Assembly (NCBI GenBank): GCA_047967505.1
Contig: CM106541.1
Reading direction: 5' to 3' (one strand)
Source: Dipteris shenzhenensis
Lineage: Eukaryota > Polypodiophyta > Polypodiopsida > Gleicheniales
Length of the DNA: 64,000 bases
In this document: positions 49,481 to 61,476 of the stretch, in pieces
How the letters are laid out: each line of letters begins with the position of its first letter
How positions within the stretch are numbered: position 1 is the stretch's first letter
Translations under genes and position numbers: made by a program
Notes under the pieces: model-generated
Databases searched by the model: none
Told to the model about the DNA's origin: nothing
The model's input: the letters and a program-made list of their open reading frames with translations, nothing else

Positions 49481-52400
49481 CCCGTGTACAGTAAGTCATT
49501 TGTGGTGTGCTCTCTAGCTGTGCCTTCTCTCCACTCTTCTCCTCTCCCCTTTCATATTTTGTCATGGTAGCAAAGCTCCCTTGCTTTTTGCTAAGACATT
49601 GCAATCCTTGAGAGTGTGAGAGAGATTGAGAGATTGAGAGTTCTCTTGAGTGATCGTGAGTTTCTTCCGTTTACTTCCGTTGAGAGAATTTTTGTCGATT
49701 CATTTGAAAGTTTCCATCCACTGCCAAGCTCCCTCGACTACAAGCAGTAGCTCCAGGTGCAAGCATACCGGCTACAATAGCTCTACGCCACGCTACAACT
49801 GCAGCAAGCTCTTTCGGTGACTCCATTTGTACAACTCTAAGGCTCTTAGTCCCATCGACGGACCTCAAGGCTGCAATGCACCTCCAGGCTTCCAAGCTTG
49901 AGGCAATGCATCTCCATGGATATACTAAGGCTCCAACATAGACGCTACAACTGAGAGCAGCCTGTGCATGCACAAAGGCTCCATCTATGTCAAGGGCTAA
50001 AGCTACAGTCGACGCTCAACGCCCTACGGAAGCCTCCTCTCTAGAGCACCTAAGCTCCTTAATGCCTGCACGCGATGCCACACAGCCTTATTGAGGCTCC
50101 GCCTCTACAGTAGCTTTGCTCTTCCTTGCAAAGCAACGAGCTCCATAGCTCTAACACCTGCACGACACCTCTCCATTGCCAAAGGCCTTCCATGCCTGCG
50201 ATCGAACGGGCTGCTCCACGGCTTCTATGCCCACGGGCTGCTCCGCACAGTGCTCCTCAGACCTCTCTCTCTGAGAGAGAAACCTCCACGTGGCAGATAA
50301 AGCCACGTGGCCATCCACAAACGACATCAGGACAGGTTGGGTCACAGTCACAACATGTGGCAGATAGGCTTGAACCATGGTCAAGCCAGGCCTTGGGTTT
50401 GGTCCACCTTGTGGTAAGGTTGCACGCTTTAACCAAGGTTGGGTGCACTTCACCCTTGGTTATAGCTCTAGTCACTTTTAGCCTAAGTGCCACATCATCA
50501 CCTACCACGTAGGTAGGTCCAGTCAGTAACTTGTGCCATGTCATCTACCACTATGGTAGTCCACATCAACAGGCCACATCATCAGTCCACCTCAATTACC
50601 ATGTCATCAACTGACATCATCACTACCACATCACTAATCTACCACATCACTAATCTACCACCTCATTAATCCAGTCAACTACTGCCACATCATCACTGAC
50701 ACATGGCTATCCCTGCCAAGCACACTGACCTCCTGCTTGGCACACTTGGCATTTTACATGTGCACCCAAGTGCCACCTCAGCACACTGCTCCACAGGCAC
50801 GCCTCTTGCTAGGCATAGTGCCACATCATCACTACATGACACATCATCATTGAGCACCATTGCACTCCTTTTGCCCCTCCACATAGATCAAGTCATATCT
50901 CTTGATCCAGGAAGAATTTGAGGGTGCTCTAAAAAGGAAAGTCGCTTGATTTTTTGTGCTCTACATGCTCATCACATCATGCACACATTACGACACAAGT
51001 ATTACTCACTTTTGAGCTTCATCGACAAATCCACTTCCTACATGCACATCCATCTCTACATCGATGCATCCGACCCAGCACTTAAAAAAAACAAAAGAAA
51101 ATGAATTATTTGCTGATCTTTCATCAATTGATGGTTGGTGTAGATCTAGATCAGAGTAGAATTGCCATAGAGGGGACGCTTTGAATCTCCCCAAGTTGCC
51201 AATCTAAGCCATGCCCGAAATTCTCAACTAGTACCTACTCAGAGTGAGTCCATACACTCACATACGGTTTCACATCATCACATTACCTGAAACTTGACAT
51301 TCATCAGTTCAATGAGCCGACTTTAGAGTGTTCAGAGGCATTACTGATTGTGCAGTGGGCAGATAGCACATGATTTGATTTCACACACACATGCCACCAT
51401 TGTAAAGCCTATTTGGCTATTTCACGGCATTATGCACATCATTTCAGCCTTGTAAAGCCTCTTGGCTATTCTCGTCATCATTTGCCACAAGCCTTGTAAC
51501 ACGGATCGGATTTTATATATTGTAGTTCTATCTTCACCCGACAGTTCAGATTTCACTTGGCACAAGCAATGTTTTGTAGTTGATTCATACATTGATTTTC
51601 ATGACCTTGAGTACATTTCGTGCACCATGTCTACAACTAGCAACCTCAATCTGGAGGCATCTGCTAAGTTAGACAACTCCAATTACAGCACATAGAAATA
51701 TCGAATCGAGACCATTCTAGTACTTCAGGAAAAATGGGAGTATGTCGATGGATCTACACCTAGACCATTGGACGATCCAGCCACCAGTAGCTCTACTCCA
51801 CCTATTGTCACAACACTAACAGTGGGATCTACAACAAGATCTATAGCTACACAAATAGTTTTTGCACTTGTAGTAGATCCTGCGATTGCTCGCTTAGGCA
51901 GAATGGGATAAGAAAGATAAGTACGCCTATCATATGATCAAGCAGAATGTGCAAGATGTCATGCTAGGATAGCTCAACATAGTCAAGGCATCGAAAGAAG
52001 CATGGGATATGCTCGCATCTCTCTACGAGTCCAAGAACACATCTAGGATTCTCATACTGAGAAACCAGATCAATCAGAGTTTTCGCAACAGTCGTGAAAC
52101 CGGTCATGCTTATGTACTCCGGATAAAAGTCTACAACAATCAACTTGCAGCAGCAGGAGAGACCATGAACCCCGCAAAAATGGTTCAAGTAATCTTGAAT
52201 GGACTAGGAGAGGGATACGAGAATCTAGTCCAAAGTATTGCCATCCTATGGCAAATTCTGACACTAGAAGAACTCCGATCTCCTACTTGGTGAAGAACTT
52301 AGGACTCATACTATTCATGTTCGAAAAGGTCATTCTAATGATTAGGCATTCACAGCTTTAGACAGAAGCAGAGGCAGAGGCAGAGGCAGAGGTAGATCAT

Positions 52401-53195
52401 ACCAGAAAAGTGGTCATCATCAACAACAAAATTAGCAAAGTCAGCAACATTATCAGCAAAGAGGAAATCATTCCAATCGAGGAAGATTCCAAGGATGAGG
52501 GAATGCATCCACCAATGTGTCAAACATCCAGTGCAACTATTGTCATAAGTTTGAACACTATGAAAGAGATTGCCACAAGAAGTAGTACGACCAAGGCAAT
52601 CAATCCAGCAGTAATCGAGGGAATTTCCGTGGAAGAGGAAATCATTGTGGTGGACATTCTAGTCACAATCACTTTGTAAATGGACATGGGAATAGTTTCT
52701 TGCAAACGAGAAAATTAACAGACCGATACAGTGTACCTAGACAGTGTACCTAGACACTGATTACAATCTCAAAGAGGATTTTAGCTATCAAGTCGACCAA
52801 GTGGAACAAGATCCTTCGTATATCGATAGCGGTGCATCATCTCACATGACAAATCATCAGGAATGGTTCATAGAGATGAAACCATTAGAAGGTCAGAAAA
52901 ATGTCATCTACACAGCAGACAATACACTGAATCTAGTACAAGGGACAGGTGTTATCCCTATAAACAATTTCATTGGTACAAAAGGATTGGTGAAAGATGT
53001 GCTCTATGTTCCAAAACTCAGCAAGAACCTTTTGTCAGTACGTCAAATGACGAAACACAACTACCGAGTCATCTTCCATGGAGATGAATGCACTATCAGA
53101 TATAAATCCAGAACATGTCAACTAGTAGCAAAAGGTGTCAAGGAAGGACGCTTATACAAAATTCTAGCTACAGTACCAGATAAGTATGCCATGTC
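49481..53195 (+). mobile_element. Copia fragment of the Copia-1 family (partial LTR, leader, gag, protease)
   Basis: Starts inside an LTR (the Copia-1 LTR from GTGTACAG onward), reaches LTR end TTTTGTCA (49564) and a degenerate PBS TGGTAGCAAAGC. A leader of about 2 kb follows, then gag from about 51628 with stops, then protease YIDSGASSHMTN (near 52822) and the VLYVPKLSKNLLSV segment. Homology to Copia-1 ends about 53195; integrase, RT and 3' LTR are missing. It retains the roughly 1.13 kb (about 51729-52860) deleted from Copia-1. Confidence 0.82.
51628..53195 (+). pseudogene. gag-protease pseudogene of the Copia-1-family fragment
   Basis: Gag starts MSTTSNLNLEASAKLDNSNY and hits TAG soon after where Copia-1 has TGG (AY-GTWKYR region). 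Further pieces include SLYESKNTSRILILRNQINQ and GLGEGYENLVQSIAIL, a Gly/Arg-rich stretch, then the protease DSG and the integrase-preceding domain (LSKNLLSVRQM, CQLVAKGVKEGRLYKI). After about 53195 the frame runs into unrelated sequence. Confidence 0.75.
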
Positions 53196-54015
53196 AGTTC
53201 GGAAAGCAATGGCACGGTATCGAAATGGCAATGAAAGACACTTTTGCAATGTTTGCAAAGGGAGAAACAATGAGAAGAAAGAAGAATCCTTGCAGAGTAG
53301 TAGCAGGAAGCAGCTGCACATGCACACATTCAACCATTACCATCAAAGCGAAGAACACAGAGCAAAAGCAATACATGATCATCCCGATCCGAGAAGTCTG
53401 TGGGCTTCAATAGAACACAAGAAAAGGAGGGACAGCTTAAGTGCAAAAGTCATTACTAGAGTGACAATGTTTTGGCATAAAAATATGAGAGTTTCTCCAA
53501 ATAGAAAGGACATCTGTAAAAAGTAGATGGGATGCAAGGTGTTTGAAAAGCACATCATACACATGCTTGATACAATGCAAGTCAGTGGTTTAACCTTTCT
53601 ACTTAATTTGGGTATTTATGATCACAATCACCACAAAATGCATCCTCATTGTTTTAATTATGTTCTTTTGTAGTACAAAAAGTATAGTGCATTGTGGTCA
53701 CATTGACAGCATTTTCGTGTGGAATGCATCGATTCAAGGAGACTCACATATGACTGTGGAGTCATGGCTAACTTTGTACAAGATAGCCGAGCAAGTGCTT
53801 TTAATACCCATCTTCTCTCCTTGCAACTAGTCATTGTGGGACCATGAAGTTGATTTTAGACGATTTAGTATTTTCATTCTTGATGTCAAATGGTTTAGAA
53901 CCAAGTACTACGTTCACGTTTTCATGTTTGCCTTAATGGGTTACTAGCATTCATTAATTACTCTTCCAAGTAGCGTGAAAACAATGTGATCACATAGTTT
54001 ACTAGAAAACCGGAT
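53196..54015. other. Intergenic, no gene seen
   Basis: An open frame continues from the Copia fragment to 53526, but the protein after residue about 150 has no Copia similarity and no known domain. Confidence 0.4.
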
Positions 54016-54191
54016 AAAAGTACCACCGGTACACAAGACACTACCGATGGTAGTACTCACATTACCAATGGTAATATTCATTATCTCGACGATGTAAATA
54101 CCGACGGTAATATACACCGTCGATATAATTAATATTACCACCGGTAATGTGAGTGCTACCGCCAGTTGTGTCTTGTGTGCCGGCGGTGCTG
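54016..54191. repeat. Fold-back element with internal palindromes
   Basis: Imperfect inverted repeat with arms of about 80 bp (54016-54095 and 54112-54191) around a short loop. Each arm carries 11-bp palindromic words of the form TACCNNNGGTA: TACCACCGGTA, TACCGATGGTA, TACCAATGGTA, TACCGACGGTA (loop) and TACCACCGGTA. Resembles a MITE or the subterminal region of a DNA transposon; no TSD found. Confidence 0.75.
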
Positions 54192-55753
54192 TGGGCCCAA
54201 GGCTATATATTGGTGGAAATGGCGATAGAGGCTCATCATTCGATCCGGTTGTGGTTCGTATCCTAATAGACCCTTTGGTAAGTCAGGAAAGAAAGTGAAC
54301 CACGATTTGGATATAAATATTTGTAACGCTAAGTAGGGGAGAGTGAGTCAACATTCATTATACCTATGGGTGTGGTTTTCTCCTCCGATTCCTTGCATCT
54401 TGGGGAAATTATAGACCACGAACACGAGGACTAGTGGATGCGGGTGTTTGTTGTGTTTACTTGAGGGTGGTCTATACTCCGACTACTTGCATTTTGGGGA
54501 ACTTGCGGACCACGATCATGAGTGCCGATGAATGCGATTGTTAGTGAGCAATCTTGACTCTTAAGCTAAGGGCCTTAGATATGGAGAGAAGGGGAAGACG
54601 AGGTGCAATGACTTGAGCAGAAATAGGGCACGTGTTGCGACTATGAATGCACAATAAAAAATGCCTGAAATTAGAAATGCTCATCCACAATGTTCAAGAT
54701 GACTTGTGATGACTAGGTAAACTGTGGATGCATTGAGTCATGCCCACGCAAGTATTCATATGCCTAAAAATGTTCCCGAGGTTGAAAGAGTTGCAAAAGA
54801 GGATCTCATTGCCGAAATAGGCACTACCCCAATGCTTGATCCACTCTGTGAGGTTGTTAACCAAGATACGGGGAGAGGATTTATGTGGGTGTCACAATCC
54901 TCTCAAAGAGTTGTTCCACGTGCACAGGGGGGAAAACATAAGTCACATGGTCCAAAGCTAGACTTTGTTATTAATGTTCATGACTACATTGAGTGGAAAT
55001 GCAAGTATTGTGGAATACAAAAATCTAGGGGAGCACCTCACATAAGGGGCCGCTTGCTTGGTGACTCAAGAAAGAGCATTCAATGTTGTGCAGCCCCAGG
55101 AGCTGCTTTGCAGCAGCAACTTGCACCTTGATAGAGAAGTTGCAAGCTTTTGGAAAAATATGAAGAAGATCAATTTGGGAAAGTCAAGGTATAAGTGGAG
55201 TAGAGTCTGTAAGCATACACGATGATAGAAGTACAAGTGTTGGCAGAACTCCTTGCGTGGACACTAGCATGCAAGCGCCACCGATGGCTCATAAAGCTAG
55301 ATTGGCAACTGCTACTCCTAACTTAAGGCAACCCATGATAGTTGAGAGCATCTAGATTCCAAATTTAGAGAATGCACCGTATGTACTTGGTAGATCAATC
55401 TTGCGATCAACATATCCACCCACTGAGTATGGTTGATAACGATGATATGAGAGCTGCATGGAATTACATTGCTAACTACGGGTTAGGCTTCAAGCCACCT
55501 TCTTACCACACAATGCCTATGTCATTGTTAGATAAGGCATATGCAAAAGACAAAGAGCACATAAATCGTAGCATTTTCAAGCAACTGCATAACACTGGAT
55601 GCACAATTATCTCAGATGGGTGGACAAGCATAAAACTCCATGCTTTATTGAATGTGGTGGTTATATCGCCATGTGGGGAGGCCTTCCACACATCAATTGA
55701 TGCCTCACATGTAAAGAATTCGGGGACATATATGGCTAGTATATTATCAAAGG

Positions 55754-55928
55754 TGTGGGGGTTAAAGGTCACTGTGCCTTAACCCCGGTTATGTACAATA
55801 CTCAAACACATATATAAATGAATGAAAAAAAGAAGATTAGGGTGGTTCTGCACCCACCAAAACTTGTGTGGCTCTCTATCTCTCTCTCTCTCCTTCTTTT
55901 GTTCTTGCTTCCGTTGAGAGCACTCTCA
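55754..55928 (+). repeat. 5' LTR of Copia-3
   Basis: TGTGGGGGTTAAAGG...GCACTCTCA. Contains (CT)n and an A/G-rich stretch; one mismatch to the 3' LTR. Confidence 0.96.
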
Positions 55929-55930
55929 AC

Positions 55931-57358
55931 TGGTATCACAGCCCGGGTGATCTAGCTGAGCGTGCGTGAATGCTTGGAAGCTCAGCAGCTCTGTGGGAGG
56001 AAGGAGAAGCTCTGTGGGAAGCTTTGTGGGTGACTTTACTTGCATCCGAGTATGCAGAGACCTTGGAGGAACCTTTGAAAAGTCACTTTGGCTTTGCAAA
56101 GTGGTTTTGAGAGCCTGTTAAGAGCTTTCAAAGAAAAAGTCGTTTTTTGAGCTTTTCCCTGTTCCGTTCGATGACAGAGACTCCGTATTGACTTGTAGAA
56201 GCAACTATTGCTTGCTTTTGGTGTCCACATTACTTCAGGAGCCTGGAAACACCTTCATTCCTGAATCTGGGATCATTTCATTGGATTTCTGAGTCACTGT
56301 GTCAGTTTCTGCGTTTTTTGCCCGGGTGTTGGAACTCAAGTTTGGAGCAACCATTTGCAGATCTGTCAGTTCCGGTGGACTCAGGAGGTCCTAAAACTTC
56401 TATGTTGCTCATCATTCGCACTCCGGTGGAGTTTACAAACAGCTCTGTTTCAAAAAACGTTTTTCAGCCCGTGTGTTGGACCCAGTGATTGAGACCACGG
56501 TTTCCAAAACTGTCTGTCCCATTGCGTTTCGGACGCCCAAAAACCCCTACCTATCAGTTCTTGCATGATTCGGTGGAGGATTTTCAGAGTTATAGATCTC
56601 TGTGTATTCGATTTCGTCTCTCTGTTAGCATTTTTCATTCTAAGGTTTTGAAACCTTAGATTTATGCCACATGGCAGTGGATAAGTGTTGACTCCCATTC
56701 CTCACTCATCGGTTGGGATTTTGGAGTTCTTGCAGAAGAGAGATATTTGCAGATTTTCTTGCTGATTCCGATTATGCAATGGCGCCCATGTTTTGAGGCA
56801 TCTCAGGTTCTAATTTCAGTAGCGCTCATTACCGTGGGACTATGATTTCTTGAGCATACCTTATGTAAATCACTCTGGTTGCAGTTGTGCGCTCATTCGT
56901 GGTGTGCATTGGGTTGCAGTGGATGATTTATAGGCCATTTGGATGCATTGCGGTCCTTATTGGATGCGCTGATAGGCCCAAATTGCCTTGTGGGATGCTA
57001 TTTTTTATGGACGCTTTGCACATGGATGCTATTTTAAGCTGAGGGACAGCTTTGACACATTGCAGGTGATGCACTGATAGTGCTATGCTCTCTTGGATGA
57101 GACATTATTGATGCATATGCCAGTGGACGGTGTTTATGCTTGAGTCATTTGGCACTTATTGGCATTTTCTTTGGGCCAGATTTGCTCATATGGATGCATA
57201 GTATATGCACATGAGTCAGATGCATCTTTTGATGCTTTGAGCTTTGAGCTTTTGGTGATATTTCAGTCTATTGTGGCATACACATTTGGGTGCACCTGGT
57301 ATTTGGTGTGATTCTCTCTTGCAGGGACTAGCATTTGGGATTTTGCTTTATTCGCATC
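55931..57358 (+). other. PBS and untranslated leader of Copia-3
   Basis: Starts with TGGTATCACAGC (tRNA-iMet-type PBS). It runs 1.4 kb without a meaningful open frame to the gag ATG at 57359. It should hold packaging and dimerisation signals; none could be identified. Confidence 0.7.
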
Positions 57359-58447
57359 ATGGCATCCTCTTCCATGTCTGAAAAGGAGTTTTTCAGCATT
57401 AAAAAGTTTGATGGGACAAACTTTTCTTTGTGGAAAGAACAAATAAGGGATGTGCTTATTCAAAAGAAGCAGATTAAACCCTTGGCAGGTATTGAAGCTA
57501 AGCCTGCAAATATGTCTGAGGATGATTGGAATGAGTTGGATGCATTAGCAAAGTCTACTATTAGACTTCATCTTGCAGAGTCAGTTTATTTCACAGTAGT
57601 AAATGAGCAGACTACGGAAGATTTGTGGAAGAAACTATGTGCCACTTATGAGAAGGAAACTGCCTCTAATAAAGTTTACCTCATGAAGAGGTTGTTTGAG
57701 CTGCAGATGAAGGAAGGGGTCTCCATTGCTTCTCACTTGAATGAATTCAATATTATTTTCAGCCAGCTTCAGGCTCAGAAAATGAATTTTGATGCGGAGA
57801 CTAAGGCAATATTTCTCTTATGTTCATTGCCATCCTCATGGGATACCTTCCGTACAACTGTCAGTAACTCTACACCTGGTGGAGTACTGAAATTTGATGA
57901 TGTTGTGGGTAGCTTGTTGGCCGAGGAGATTAGACGGAAGTCTATGGATGGCAACAAGCAGGATGCAGCCTTAAATGTGCAAAGGGGCAGATCACAGTTC
58001 AGGGGGAAGTCCCAAGAAAGAGGGAAGTCTCGCAGCAAATCTAGGGCACGAAACATTGAGTGTTACCATTGTGGCAAGAAGGGCCATATGAAAAAGGATT
58101 GCTACAAGCTGAAAAGAGAGCAAAAGGATAAGAAAAAGAATGCAAATTGGGGTGCAAATCAAAAGGAAGAGAGTCCAAGGGAGGACAAAGGAAAAGTGAA
58201 GATCGAGGAGATCAATGCAGTCACACATGATAGTGACAATGATGTTCTCTTCATGTCTAGTTTATCTGCAGAGTTGCTTACCACTTCAGATGATGCATAT
58301 TCCCAGGATTGGATTTTGGATTCTGGTGCTTCATTCCATGTTACTCCCCATAGGGAATGGTTCTCCACTTATGATAGTGGAAAGACAGGTTGTGTGCATC
58401 TTGGAAATAACTATGCATGTGGTATAGTGGGAGGAGGTGACATATAG
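57359..58447 (+). CDS. Copia-3 gag-protease (5' half of polyprotein)
   Basis: Retrotransposon coat protein plus aspartic protease. ATG chosen at 57359 (MASSSMSEKEFFSIKKFDG), the usual Copia gag start shortly before 'FDGTNFxxWKxQ'; an ATG 24 bases upstream is also in frame. Domains: gag helical region (LWKKLCATYEKETASNKVYL), basic linker (RGRSQFRGKSQERGKSRSKS), CCHC zinc knuckle CYHCGKKGHMKKDC, and protease WILDSGASFHVTP. Ends at TAG 58445-58447 in the context VGGGDI*FSFANG, where relatives usually have Gln. The downstream half continues in the same frame. Confidence 0.9.
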   Translation: MASSSMSEKEFFSIKKFDGTNFSLWKEQIRDVLIQKKQIKPLAGIEAKPANMSEDDWNELDALAKSTIRLHLAESVYFTVVNEQTTEDLWKKLCATYEKETASNKVYLMKRLFELQMKEGVSIASHLNEFNIIFSQLQAQKMNFDAETKAIFLLCSLPSSWDTFRTTVSNSTPGGVLKFDDVVGSLLAEEIRRKSMDGNKQDAALNVQRGRSQFRGKSQERGKSRSKSRARNIECYHCGKKGHMKKDCYKLKREQKDKKKNANWGANQKEESPREDKGKVKIEEINAVTHDSDNDVLFMSSLSAELLTTSDDAYSQDWILDSGASFHVTPHREWFSTYDSGKTGCVHLGNNYACGIVGGGDI

Positions 58448-61423
58448 TTTTCTTTTGCAAATGGGCCTGCATTTGTTTTAAAACATGTGAGACATGTGCC
58501 TAAGTTGACCAAGAGTCTTATTTCAGTGGGTCAGCTAGATGATGCTGGTTTTCACACCACTTTTGGCTTTCAAAGTTGGAAAATTCAGAAGTGCTCTATG
58601 CTTTTGGCTAGGGGTGCCAAGTGTGGAACTTTGTATCCCTTACATGTATCAGGGGTATTTGATCATGTTGTTGCAATAACTGAGCAGCCGAGCACTTCTT
58701 TGTGGCATTGCAGGTTGGGGCACATGAGCCAGAATGGAATGAAACTCTTATGTCGTTTGGGTTATGTACCGCATTTGAGTTTCTCTGATTTTGAATTTTG
58801 TGAGCATTGTCTCTATGGGAAGCAGACTAAATCAGCCCATAAAAGAAAAGGAAAGAAAGAGTTTGAAATGTTTGATTTGGTGCATTCAGACGTATGTGGT
58901 CCCATGCCTACACGGTCATTAGGCGGGGCTGAATACTATGTGACATTCATTGATGATGCAACTAGGAAAGTGTGGGCTTATGCTATAGCTCGGAAGAGTG
59001 ATGTGTTCCAGGTGTTTCAGAAATGGCTGGCCTTGGTTGAGAATCAGTCAGGTAGAACGCTTAAATGCCTACGGATTGACAATGGTGGAGAATATTTCTC
59101 TCATGACTTTCAGCATTTCTGTGATACACGTGGGATTAAGAGGGAGCTCACATCCCCTCATACTCCAGAGCAAAATCCAGTTGCAGAAAAGATGAACCGT
59201 ACCATTCAAGAAAGGTTGCAATGCATGCTTTCCAACGCAAGTCTTTCTGGTGGTTTTTGGGCTGAGGCAATGAAGACTGCAGTGCATGTGATCAATAGAT
59301 CACCTAGTAAGAGTTTGGATGGTGGTATTCCTGAAGAGGCACGGAGTGGCAAGAAGCCCTCTTACTCTCATTTGCGTATATTTGGGTGTGAGGCATATGC
59401 ACATGTGCCAAAAGAGCTTCGAAAGAAGCTAGATCCTAAGTCTAGGAAATGCATCTTTCTGGGTTATGGTGAAAGTGGAGAGATGGGCTATCGTCTCTGG
59501 GATCCAAAAGCAAAGAAGATCATACGCAGCCATGATGTGATCTTCAATGAGAAGAAGATGCATAAGGCACCCATGAGGGATGTGGAAATGAGGAGAATCA
59601 CTTTCCAGGATGTGAATCCACCTGCATATGTTGATAGACAGCAAGCTGTCCATGCACCAAATGTGCAAGAAATGGTACCACCAAGTACTCCCACAAATAT
59701 ACAATCAAGGGTAGATGATGGATCATCTATTGGTGGAAATGATGAGCCAAATGTGGCTGATATGCAAGTGGGACAGCAAGCTGAAATGCCCTTGAGAAGA
59801 TCATCTAGAGTGTCTAGACCGCCTGATAGGTTTGTTCCAGGGGTAGACTATGTGATGCTTAGTGATTGCGGGGAGCCTTCTTGCTACAAAGAGGCTATGA
59901 TGCATGAGGATCAATGCAAGTGGGAGTATGCTATGCAATCAGAGATGAGTTCACTTATGAAGAATAAGACTTGGGACTTGGTTTCTTTGCCACATGGAAA
60001 GAAAGCATTGCCATGTAAATGGGTCTACAAAATGAAGGTCACAGGTGATGATGTGCCTAGGTACAAGGCCCGTTTGGTTGCTAAAGGGTTCAAGCAAGAG
60101 AAGGGTGTGGACTTTGATGAGATATTCTCTCCGGTTGTGAAGATGACCACACTTAGATGCATGCTTGGACTAGTGGCATCAGAGGATATGGAGCTTATGC
60201 AGATGGATGTCAAGACAGCTTTCTTGCATGGGGATTTGCATGAGGAAATTTACATGGTGCAGCCGGAAGGCTTTGAAGAAAAGGGCAAAGAGCATTTAGT
60301 TTGCAAGCTGAAGAAGAGTCTCTATGGTCTTAAGCAAGCACCTAGAGAATGGTATCAAAAGTTTGATGCTTTCATTCGGTCGCAGGGTTTTAGAAGGAGT
60401 GAAATTGATCACTGCCTCTACACTAAAAGGGCTAAGGATAATAGCCTGATAATCCTGGCACTATATGTGGATGATATGCTATTGGCTAGCAAGAATACTT
60501 ATGAGCTAGATGCCTTAAAGGCCAAGTTGCATGAGGCCTTTGATATGAAGGATTTGGGATTTGCAGGTCATATTCTTGGTATGCGCATCACGCGTGATCG
60601 GAGTAGGAAACTCCTTTGGCTTTCACAAAAAGAGTATGTTACAAAAGTATTGCAGCGTTTCAATATGGAGGGGGGGAAGGCAGTGAGTACTCCATTGCAT
60701 CCATATGTGAAACTGAGTCATACAGATAGTCCCAAATCAGAAGTGGAGAGGGCCATGATGGCCAAGGTTCCTTATGCATCAGCAGTTGGGAGTCTTATGT
60801 ATGCTATGATAGCTACTAGACCAGACATTGCATTTGCAGTGGGAGTTGTTAGCCGGTATATGGCTAATCCAGGAAAGAGGCATTGGGAGGCAGTTAAGTG
60901 CATCATGAGGTACATGAAGGGTACCAAGGAGATGTGCATCTGCTTTGGTAAAGGAGACATGCGTGTACTTGGGTACACAGACTCAGACTATGCAGGGCAT
61001 GTGGATAGTAGGAGATCCACTTCTGGTTATGTGTTCACCTTTCCAGGTGGTGCAGTGTCGTGGATGTCTCGCGTACAGAAGTGCGTTGCTTTGTCTACCA
61101 CAGAGGCTGAGTATGTTGCAGCCACAGAGGGTTGCAAGGAGGCTATATGGCTTGATCGGCTAGTGGGAGATTTGGGGATTCATACAGGTGTACCGACATT
61201 GCATAGTGATTCCATGAGTGCTATTCAGCTAGCACGGAATCCGGTCTTTCATGCAAAGACCAAACACATTGAGGTCAGGTACCATTTCATCAGGGAGGTA
61301 CTTGAGGACAAGCGCATAGAGCTTGTCAAGGTTCATACAGATGATAACCCTGCAGATATGCTGACGAAGAGTCTACCTAGTCAGCGGTTTGAGTATTGTC
61401 GTGTATTGATGGGCATTGGATAG
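58448..61423 (+). CDS. Copia-3 integrase-RT-RNase H (3' half of polyprotein)
   Basis: In frame with gag-protease after the single TAG; no separate start is expected. Order: FVLKHVRHVPKLTKSLISVG, zinc-binding HCRLGH...CEHC, integrase core with D (VHSDVCGP), D (RIDNGGEY) and E (PVAEKMNRT), and a variable linker. RT follows (LPCKWVYKMK, QMDVKTAFLHG, LYVDDMLLAS), then RNase H (YTDSDYAG, STTEAEYVAATEG) and KHIEVRYHFIREVLED to the stop at 61421-61423. All catalytic residues visible. Only the TAG separates it from an autonomous element, so mobility would need readthrough, reversion or help in trans. Confidence 0.92.
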   Translation, partial: FSFANGPAFVLKHVRHVPKLTKSLISVGQLDDAGFHTTFGFQSWKIQKCSMLLARGAKCGTLYPLHVSGVFDHVVAITEQPSTSLWHCRLGHMSQNGMKLLCRLGYVPHLSFSDFEFCEHCLYGKQTKSAHKRKGKKEFEMFDLVHSDVCGPMPTRSLGGAEYYVTFIDDATRKVWAYAIARKSDVFQVFQKWLALVENQSGRTLKCLRIDNGGEYFSHDFQHFCDTRGIKRELTSPHTPEQNPVAEKMNRTIQERLQCMLSNASLSGGFWAEAMKTAVHVINRSPSKSLDGGIPEEARSGKKPSYSHLRIFGCEAYAHVPKELRKKLDPKSRKCIFLGYGESGEMGYRLWDPKAKKIIRSHDVIFNEKKMHKAPMRDVEMRRITFQDVNPPAYVDRQQAVHAPNVQEMVPPSTPTNIQSRVDDGSSIGGNDEPNVADMQVGQQAEMPLRRSSRVSRPPDRFVPGVDYVMLSDCGEPSCYKEAMMHEDQCKWEYAMQSEMSSLMKNKTWDLVSLPHGKKALPCKWVYKMKVTGDDVPRYKARLVAKGFKQEKGVDFDEIFSPVVKMTTLRCMLGLVASEDMELMQMDVKTAFLHGDLHEEIYMVQPEGFEEKGKEHLVCKLKKSLYGLKQAPREWYQKFDAFIRSQGFRRSEIDHCLYTKRAKDNSLIILALYVDDMLLASKNTYELDALKAKLHEAFDMKDLGFAGHILGMRITRDRSRKLLWLSQKEYVTKVLQRFNMEGGKAVSTPLHPYVKLSHTDSPKSEVERAMMAKVPYASAVGSLMYAMIATRPDIAFAVGVVSRYMANPGKRHWEAVKCIMRYMKGTKEMCICFGKGDMRVLGYTDSDYAGHVDSRRSTSGYVFTFPGGAVSWMSRVQKCVALSTTEAEYVAATEGCKEAIWLDRLVGDLGIHTGVPTLHSDSMSAIQLARNPVFHAKTKHIEVRYHFIREVLEDKRIELVKVHTDDNPADMLTKSLPSQRFEYCRVLMGIG

Positions 61424-61476
61424 TATGCTCACTAGTTATTCTCCCTTAAAGGCACATTGTCCTTTAAGTGGGAGGT

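Noticed and set aside
58445-58447. Programmed stop-codon readthrough in Copia-3
   Set aside because: The context after TAG (TTTTCT) does not match the known CAATTA-type readthrough signal. A point mutation of CAG is the simpler explanation unless other copies share it.
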